Source of the DNA: JABWAM01 sp964653025
Lineage (GTDB): Bacteria; Verrucomicrobiota; Verrucomicrobiia; JABWAM01
DNA length: 14,051 nt
Assembly (NCBI GenBank): GCA_964653025.1
Contig: CAZZBZ010000077.1
Coordinates: 1 to 14,051 of the forward strand
Direction: 5' to 3'
The stretch's first letter is position 1. Each line of letters begins with the position of its first letter. Position numbers and translations under genes: made by a program. Positions 1-5,199 of the stretch are shown here, in pieces. The notes under the pieces were generated by a model. The model worked only from the letters and a program-made list of their open reading frames with translations, was not told the DNA's origin and made no database searches.

Positions 1-455
1 GTGATGTGGCGGCGCTCGCCCGCCCGCTCGATGAACCCCGCCGCGATCGCCGCCCCGTGCTGCGCCGCCATCGCGTGGAGCCGCGCGCAGGTCGCGTCGC
101 CGAGCGTCACCGCCCGGCTCACCGAGCGTTCCGCGGCCTCGTAGCCGGTGACCCCGGCCTCCGAAAACACCACGAGCCGGGCGCCGCCCGCCGCGGCCTG
201 CCGCACAAGCGGTTCCATGCGGGCAAGGTTGCCCTCGACGTCGCCCGGCACGCAGAAGGGCTGCGCGACGGCGAGGGTGAGCCCCGATCCTCGCGTAACG
301 ACACTGCGGAGCGTCTTCTCTCGGGGAGCGCACGCGGCTCGCGTGCCATGGCCGCCGGCCCGACGGCCATTCTCCGAAGAGAAATCAGCGGGCCGCTGAT
401 TTCCACACGCGGGCCGCGTGTGCTCCCCAGATCCTTCGTCGACAAATCGGATCAT
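1..455 (-). CDS. Carbon-nitrogen hydrolase (nitrilase superfamily), N-terminal part, start uncertain
   Basis: Partial gene; its 3' end lies beyond base 1. Reading leftward from about base 282 the frame gives LTLAVAQPFCVPGDVEGN, then GGARLVVFSEAGVTGYEA, then AAIAAGFIERAGER at the edge. These match the start of nitrilase-superfamily amidohydrolases: the first beta strand with an A-Q-x pair, the strand ending in the catalytic Glu (here FSEAG, usually PE), and the G-F-x-E-R strand. Members hydrolyse C-N bonds of nitriles, amides or carbamoyl compounds in the cytoplasm; the Lys and Cys of the triad are outside the window. There is no ATG, GTG or TTG between the conserved core and base 455. The ATG at 455 would give a 57-residue extension encoded mostly by palindromic repeats. 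The frame also stays open up to ATG codons at 593 and 602 and a GTG at 638 that overlaps the stop of the upstream gene. I chose 455 as the nearest start. Family fairly sure, start not. Confidence 0.7.
   Translation of the reverse strand, partial: MIRFVDEGSGEHTRPACGNQRPADFSSENGRRAGGHGTRAACAPREKTLRSVVTRGSGLTLAVAQPFCVPGDVEGNLARMEPLVRQAAAGGARLVVFSEAGVTGYEAAERSVSRAVTLGDATCARLHAMAAQHGAAIAAGFIERAGERRHI
323..428. repeat. Composite palindromic element, four hairpins inside a 15-bp inverted repeat
   Basis: The ends 323-337 and 414-428 are complementary over 15 positions with one G-T pair. Inside are four consecutive hairpins. They are 330-346 (GCACGCG, loop GCT), 348-370 (ATGGCCG arms), 381-403 (GAAATCAGCG arms, loop GGC) and 405-421 (ACACGCGG arms). 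Hairpins 1 and 4 use the same bases as the outer stem, so the element can fold either as four separate hairpins or as a closed cloverleaf-like form. It looks like a clustered REP/BIME-type repeat. It lies between the conserved start of the C-N hydrolase and the nearest start codon, so it is either translated or it displaced the original start. Confidence 0.75.
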
Positions 456-483
456 CGATCTTACCCGTGGATTTGGGGTAAGA

Positions 484-576
484 ACCCCCGCTCGCTCTCC
501 CCCTTGGAAAGGGGGAGAAGCTGGGGCGGGCGACGGGCGCTTCCTCTCCTTTCCAAGGGGAGGAGTGAGGTGGGGT
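484..576. repeat. Inverted pair of REP-like hairpins between two minus-strand genes
   Basis: Arms 484-517 and 543-576 are inverted copies that agree at about 26 of 34 positions. Each arm holds its own hairpin. One is 496-518, with a 10-bp stem TCTCCCCCTT and loop GGA. The other is 543-563, with a 9-bp stem and loop TCC. The pair lies just downstream of the DUF4838 gene and could work as a bidirectional transcription terminator or 3'-end stabiliser. There is no clear T-tract, so a role as intrinsic terminator is inference. Confidence 0.7.
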
Positions 577-634
577 CCGCCGGCTTTGTCCATTCGAGAC
601 ATGGGATCCAGGGAAATCGGGGAAGCGCTCGAAC

Positions 635-3355
635 TCACCGCCCTCCTGTTTTCTTGGCGGGCTCCATCGGCGCGAACCGCATCTCGCGGACCATCCAGGT
701 CCCCTCCTCCTGCGCCGGCACGGGGACCTCCTCGAGGTCCACGAGGACGCTCAGCACCCCGGTCGTCGCGTTGTAGAAGGCCCTGCCCCCCTTCACTGCG
801 GGCGACGCGTAGCGGTCCTCGATCACACATTCCCCCGAGGAAAGGTGAATACGCAGCGCCTTCGCGCCCGCGGGAATGGCCACCTCGCTCATCATATCCT
901 TGGAACCCGCCGCGGGCTTCCATGCGCCCGGCGACGGTTTCGCCTTGGCGGCGGGGGCCGCGACCTCCGCCCCGGCGGCCGCGGCCTGCCCCTGCAGGAG
1001 GCCCGGACCGGCGCCCGCCTTCTCCTCCTCCTTCTGGGTACTCTTGAGCGCGACCACCTGCCACTCGCCGTTCTCGCCCTGGACCTGAATCACCGGCCCG
1101 GGCTCGCCCGGCTTGTCCTCGTACTGGGTCACCTCCGCGCAGGCCGCGGTGCCGGCGGTCTTCAGGACCCGCCGCGCCGTGCCGGTCACGCGGACCGCCC
1201 CGTCGGGAAGCATCTCCACCGTGCGCGTGTGCATCTGGACGGCCGCGTCGCGGCCCCATGCCTCGATGCCCGCCTCGCCTTCCATGGCGACCTTGGTTGG
1301 GGTCGGCTGGCCGATGGCCTCCGACGTGCGCACCCCACCGGTGGTCGCCGTGCTAAAGACCCGGCTGAACGATCCGCCCATGTAGGGATAGCCCCTCGAG
1401 GCGACCTTCGGAACCCAGAGCACGGGCTTGCCCCGGTACTGGATCTGCCAGATGCGCGACGCGATCGCCGGCGCAACCTTCACGGTCACCTCCGCGTTCG
1501 TCAGCGTGAAGAGCGGCCCTCCCTGCTGGCCAAGGGCCATGCGATGGTAGGCGGGGGCCCTGCCAAACTCGCCGGGGCTGCAGTTGCGCGTGTACTTGAG
1601 GAAGTCCCGGACGCGCGCGTAGGTGTCGCCCCGGTCCACCCTCTCGAGGTGGTCCCCCTTGTCCACGAGCAGGGCCGGCTTGCCCCACGCGTCCACCGCC
1701 TCGACGCTCGCCCAGGCCTCCTTGACGCGGCGCGTCCACGGCTCCTGCCCCGCGCACTTGGCGAGCATCGTATCAAGACGGGTGCGGTACTCGGCCAACC
1801 GCTCGGACCCCAGCCAGGCGGGCGCATTCTTCGGGTTGCGCGCCAGAGAGGGTAGGTCAATGAACTCCATGAAGTGCTTGGCATCCTTCGCCCCGGCCAG
1901 CCCCTCCTGGAGGTTGATGTAGGCGAGCATGTCGTCGGCCACGGGCCCGTAGTAGCCCTTGCAGAACTCCGCGAGAAGGTCCTCGGTCTTCAGCTCGGGG
2001 TTCCACATCACCTTCCGCAAGACGTAGTTCTTGGCGACGATGAGGTCGCTTCCCGTGGAGACGTAGTTCCCCTGGATCGCCACGCCGGCGCACCCGAGTT
2101 TCGCGTAATAACGGAGGTTCTCGGCCATCGAATGCAATGTCGGGAACGGGTACATGAAGTTCCCGCCAAAGTTCACGTTGTAGTCCCAGATGTAGACGCG
2201 GCCGGGGGCGATCTCGCACCAGCGCTTGACGTTCTCGCGATAGTTGTAGTTCGCATCGCAGGCCTCCGCGGGGTGGGCAAGGCAGTGGCGGAGGTGCGGG
2301 ATCTGGATGATCACGTTGTCGCGGGGCTTCGTGATCCCCGGCGGCTGCTCGAGGCTCATGTAGGCCATGGTGCCGACGCGGGCGCCGGGATACTTCTGCT
2401 CGAGAAGTTCCGCCGCCCGGTTGATCATCCGCAGCAGGGTCGAGGTCGGGGCGACGAGCACCTTGCCGTCGGGGCGCGTCCACTTCTCCTCCTCGTAAAC
2501 CTTCTGGCAGGCGTCGCACTTGCAGATGCCGCCGTACCAGTCCCCCATCCCGGCGAAGTAGATGAAATCCTTCACGTTCCCCTGCTTCGCCTCCACGACC
2601 TTCCCAAGGGCCTCCGCAAGGGCCTCGGCAATCCCCGTCGCGAGGTAGCAGAAGTGGAGGTCGTTCGGCCCCCGCTTGCCCGTCTTCTCGTCGAGCGGCC
2701 ACGCCTCGGGGTGCTGCCTCGCCCACGCGCCGAGCAGCGGGTAGAGCGTGTGGTTGCCCGTCATCGCCTCCGTGGACTTTCCCCGCGCCTTGTAGATGAA
2801 GCCGCGGTCGCGCGTCTGCGCCTCCTCGTTCCACACCTCGCCCTGGAGGAAGACCGGCCGCTGGGTCCGGTCGATCGCACCGACCGAGATCGACGGCTTC
2901 GAAGGAACCTCCTCCTCGTCCCACGACCAGAACCGACAGCCCAGGTTCTCCTCGAGAAAGGTCGTCACCGCGAAGGCCGTCCCCATCGGGGTCGCCCCCA
3001 TGAAGCGCAGCGTCTGCCCGTCAGCCTTGATGGTAAAGCTGTCCCCGGGCAACTCGCTCGGGACCGGACCCGCCACCGCGCCGACCAGGATCGCCCGCCC
3101 CTCGGGCGGCGTGGCCGATTCCACGATCTTGAAGGGCTGGCCCGAGATCCGTGTCAGGTAGTTGGTGAGGAGCACCGCCGCCTGCCGCTCGTGACCCGCC
3201 ACCTTCGGGAGCACCACCACCGGGCACGGGGGCGTGGTCGAATCCACGAGCACGAATGACGGCGCGGGCGCCGTCGTTTGGGCGCAGAGCCGCCCTGTCG
3301 GCATGAGAGCAGCCAGTAGCAGGAGTGATGAAAGAAGGCTTCGGGGCATTTTCAT
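635..3355 (-). CDS. Secreted DUF4838 protein with GH67-type N-terminal domain (putative glycosidase-like)
   Basis: 906 residues. The N-terminus is a signal peptide (MKMPRSLLSS, a leucine-rich core, then LCAQTT near residue 26). Residues about 33-150 look like the alpha-glucuronidase N-terminal (GH67N-like) domain, with GTAFAVTTFLEENLGCRFW followed by the WDEEEVP segment. Residues about 160-500 are the DUF4838 core, with the typical GDWYGGICKCDACQK (Cys 278, 280, 283), YIWDYNVNF and GCAGVAIQGN. The C-terminal third is predicted to be a beta-rich domain broken by an Ala/Gly/Pro linker near residues 780-825. The family is common in Verrucomicrobiota and Planctomycetota near sugar-degradation genes; its catalytic activity is not established, so substrate and reaction are unknown. 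The ATG at 3355 is preceded by AAGGAA (3363-3368, spacing 7) and overlaps the stop of the upstream hydrolase as ATGA, which implies translational coupling. The protein is probably periplasmic or extracellular. Confidence 0.9.
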   Translation of the reverse strand: MKMPRSLLSSLLLLAALMPTGRLCAQTTAPAPSFVLVDSTTPPCPVVVLPKVAGHERQAAVLLTNYLTRISGQPFKIVESATPPEGRAILVGAVAGPVPSELPGDSFTIKADGQTLRFMGATPMGTAFAVTTFLEENLGCRFWSWDEEEVPSKPSISVGAIDRTQRPVFLQGEVWNEEAQTRDRGFIYKARGKSTEAMTGNHTLYPLLGAWARQHPEAWPLDEKTGKRGPNDLHFCYLATGIAEALAEALGKVVEAKQGNVKDFIYFAGMGDWYGGICKCDACQKVYEEEKWTRPDGKVLVAPTSTLLRMINRAAELLEQKYPGARVGTMAYMSLEQPPGITKPRDNVIIQIPHLRHCLAHPAEACDANYNYRENVKRWCEIAPGRVYIWDYNVNFGGNFMYPFPTLHSMAENLRYYAKLGCAGVAIQGNYVSTGSDLIVAKNYVLRKVMWNPELKTEDLLAEFCKGYYGPVADDMLAYINLQEGLAGAKDAKHFMEFIDLPSLARNPKNAPAWLGSERLAEYRTRLDTMLAKCAGQEPWTRRVKEAWASVEAVDAWGKPALLVDKGDHLERVDRGDTYARVRDFLKYTRNCSPGEFGRAPAYHRMALGQQGGPLFTLTNAEVTVKVAPAIASRIWQIQYRGKPVLWVPKVASRGYPYMGGSFSRVFSTATTGGVRTSEAIGQPTPTKVAMEGEAGIEAWGRDAAVQMHTRTVEMLPDGAVRVTGTARRVLKTAGTAACAEVTQYEDKPGEPGPVIQVQGENGEWQVVALKSTQKEEEKAGAGPGLLQGQAAAAGAEVAAPAAKAKPSPGAWKPAAGSKDMMSEVAIPAGAKALRIHLSSGECVIEDRYASPAVKGGRAFYNATTGVLSVLVDLEEVPVPAQEEGTWMVREMRFAPMEPAKKTGGR

Positions 3356-4905
3356 TTGGCGTTTCCTTCAAATCGAATCGTGGGTGGCCCGCGGAAGTCC
3401 ACCACAAACTTCCCGCCGCTCGTCGGGTATTCAAAAATGTCCCCCCGACTGAAGTCGCTCGGGCCGACGGTCGCCTTGGCCTTGGCCCCGTCCTCGCGGA
3501 GGTAGTCGTCCGCGTACTTGATCACCACCTGGTCGCGGTTGCCGACCGGGTGGCCCGTGGTCGTCACCGCCTTTCCATCCACATCGGCCTGGGTGAGGAA
3601 GTGGGCATCCACGGCGAGCCCCGCCGCGCGCATATTCTCGGCCTGGGTCCTTTTCGGGCCCACGGGGCAACTCGTGTCATCCGCCCCGTGGACGATCACG
3701 ATCTGGAGACCCGGGTTCGCGGCCTTCAGTTGCTTGCAGTGGTCGAGATTTCCGAAGTCGCGGATCTCCTGCATGTCCTTGCTGAGGAACACGGGGCTGG
3801 AGGGATCGCGCGAGTACCCGGCGTTCAGGCTCGTCCCCTCCTTCGTGCCGTAGGCGATCGCGTCGATGAGCCCGGGCATGCCGCAGATATCCACCCCGCA
3901 GGCGAAGGTGCGCGGGGCGAGTTTCATCGCCATCTGGGTGACGTTTCCGCCCCCGCTGCCGCCCATCGCATAGACGCGGCACTCGTTGAAGGCCACGCCC
4001 CGGTCCTTGAGTTGCTTCCAGACGGCGTGGAGGGCGCGAAGGCAATCCATCGCCTGGAGGTAACCGTGGTCGTAGGGCAGAAGCTTCGAGTCGGCGCCGC
4101 TCTGGAGGTAGTTCACCGAGACGGCAACCACGTTGTAACGCGCGGCGAAGAGCCGGCACCACGCGAGGTAATGGGCCTGGTTGTACTCGCCGCCCCAATT
4201 ATGGAGGACGAGCATCAGGCCCGTGTTCGGGGTGATCCCGTTCGGGGGTTCTTCGACCCACATCTTCGCCTTGCGCGGGCCGGGGCGAAAGGGCCACTCC
4301 TGGGCGTCGAACTCCTGGTCCTGGATAAGCGTGCGTTTCATGGAAGCGGGAGGGTTTGCAGGGCGGCTTTCCGGGCCGCCACTGGGTACCTTTGGGGTTG
4401 AAGGAATCCCGGGGGATGTCGCGGGAGCGGACGGGCCCTCGGGAGATGGGTCGAGTTTGAGGAGCACGACCCCGGAGCCGAGCCCCGGCTTGAACACCTC
4501 TTTCGGGAGCGGGTCGGGGAGCTCGACGATCATGTACGTCAATCGCGAGGAACGCCTCGCCTTCTCATCGGGGCTGCAGATGATGAAGCGCTCGCCGGTA
4601 TCCTTGGCATTCGGGTGACTCACCTGGAGGTTGTCGAAGTCCTTGAGGTAGACGCCAATCACGGCCGACTTCGTGCCGTCGGGCACCACGAGCGAACGGG
4701 CGCTGCAGGTCTGGAGCGGCATCGGCGGCCCCTTGGAATAGGCCTCCGGCAGCTCCCCGATCACCCACTGGCCCACGCGGTCGTGCCACGGGCATTCCCC
4801 GTCCCTGGGTTGAAAGGTGCGTGGCGGCTCCTGGGCCACGCCCATCCCCGCCAGGGCGAAAAACACCCCCAGCGCCAACCCAAATCCTCTCCAGATTTTC
4901 GACAC
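3352..4905 (-). CDS. Secreted alpha/beta hydrolase, possibly DUF2920-like
   Basis: 517 residues from a GTG start. A classical signal peptide (SKIWRGFGLALGVFFALAGM, then GVAQ) ends near residue 24. Residues about 30-150 form an unrecognised domain, followed by a Pro/Ser/Gly linker (about 152-188). Residues about 190-480 are an alpha/beta hydrolase: LVLHNWGGEY (oxyanion strand), YAMGGSGGGNV with nucleophile Ser317, IVIVHGADDTSCP with Asp409/410, and TTTGHPVGNR with His452. All triad candidates are present, so it is probably an active esterase, deacylase or peptidase; substrate unknown. An in-frame ATG at 4950 lies inside the likely -10 box, so I prefer GTG 4905, which starts directly at the signal peptide; neither start has a good ribosome site. 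The gene is the first of an operon with the DUF4838 gene, overlapping it by four bases. The frame continues far upstream antisense to PEP-CTERM protein 1, but that part is a shadow. Confidence 0.85.
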   Translation of the reverse strand: MSKIWRGFGLALGVFFALAGMGVAQEPPRTFQPRDGECPWHDRVGQWVIGELPEAYSKGPPMPLQTCSARSLVVPDGTKSAVIGVYLKDFDNLQVSHPNAKDTGERFIICSPDEKARRSSRLTYMIVELPDPLPKEVFKPGLGSGVVLLKLDPSPEGPSAPATSPGIPSTPKVPSGGPESRPANPPASMKRTLIQDQEFDAQEWPFRPGPRKAKMWVEEPPNGITPNTGLMLVLHNWGGEYNQAHYLAWCRLFAARYNVVAVSVNYLQSGADSKLLPYDHGYLQAMDCLRALHAVWKQLKDRGVAFNECRVYAMGGSGGGNVTQMAMKLAPRTFACGVDICGMPGLIDAIAYGTKEGTSLNAGYSRDPSSPVFLSKDMQEIRDFGNLDHCKQLKAANPGLQIVIVHGADDTSCPVGPKRTQAENMRAAGLAVDAHFLTQADVDGKAVTTTGHPVGNRDQVVIKYADDYLREDGAKAKATVGPSDFSRGDIFEYPTSGGKFVVDFRGPPTIRFEGNAK

Positions 4906-4920
4906 GGACGGAACGTAAAT

Positions 4921-4964
4921 GTGTAAAAGAGTTGTGATGCGAGTGTGCATTAAGTGTAAATCGA
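4921..4964. promoter_or_regulatory. 11-bp-phased direct repeats, candidate operator
   Basis: Reading the plus strand in 11-bp steps gives GTGTAAAAGAG (4921), TTGTGATGCGA (4932, weak), GTGTGCATTAA (4943) and GTGTAAATCGA (4954). GTGTnMA recurs at exactly one helical turn. The block covers the -10 box and the expected start site of the hydrolase-operon promoter, a position suited to repression of that operon. Direct repeats of this period are typical of OmpR/PhoB-type or AraC-type sites; which regulator binds is unknown. A related pair lies at 10655-10676. Confidence 0.45.
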
Positions 4965-4977
4965 TCGCGGAAGTCAA
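4949..4977 (-). promoter_or_regulatory. Sigma70-type promoter of the alpha/beta hydrolase-DUF4838 operon
   Basis: Reading the minus strand, TTGACT (4977-4972) is followed after 17 bases by CTTAAT (4954-4949), that is 5/6 and 4/6 matches to the consensus. Transcription would start near 4942, about 36 bases before the GTG at 4905. This excludes the ATG at 4950 as the start if this promoter is used. Confidence 0.5.
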
Positions 4978-4990
4978 GCCTCGCACGGGT

Positions 4991-5046
4991 ACGACAGAGC
5001 GTATCCCTCCAAATCTGCCGACCAAGGGAGGGTCACGCTCCGTCGT
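4991..5046. repeat. Long imperfect inverted repeat in the divergent intergenic region
   Basis: Arms 4991-5010 and 5027-5046 pair at 17 of 20 positions (ACGAC, GAGCGT and CCCTCC blocks) around a 16-base loop, and TTTCC follows on the plus strand. The repeat lies between the two divergent promoters. It could insulate them as a terminator-like hairpin or be another dispersed palindromic repeat. No protein-coding signal is seen around it, and the rest of 4906-5199 holds only the promoter elements listed separately. Confidence 0.65.
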
Positions 5047-5135
5047 TTCCCCAGCAGTCCTCAAGCAATCCTTTCCAAGACCGAGGACCTCGTGGCCACG
5101 GTCGAAAAATAAGTAAAAAGAAAACTCGGTTTCAC

Positions 5136-5164
5136 TTGCCAACAGGACCTTCTTCTGCTTAAGT
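5136..5164 (+). promoter_or_regulatory. Weak candidate promoter for PEP-CTERM protein 1
   Basis: TTGCCA (5136-5141), a 17-base spacer and TTAAGT (5159-5164) would place the start site near 5172, about 28 bases before the ATG at 5200. The -10 match is only 3/6. The support is the position, which mirrors the arrangement before PEP-CTERM protein 2. No sigma54-type GG/GC pair was found here. Confidence 0.3.
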
Positions 5165-5199
5165 CGAGATTCGACGGAGCCCGACTCCAAGCCGCCCAC

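Noticed and set aside
4906..4950. ATG at 4950 as start of the alpha/beta hydrolase
   Set aside because: It lies inside the likely -10 box and gives a long pre-signal-peptide stretch. GTG 4905 starts directly at a normal signal peptide. Not fully excluded.
4991..5199. Riboswitch or sigma54 promoter upstream of PEP-CTERM protein 1
   Set aside because: No GG-N10-GC pair with the right flanks and no recognisable riboswitch core; only an inverted repeat and a weak sigma70-like promoter are seen.
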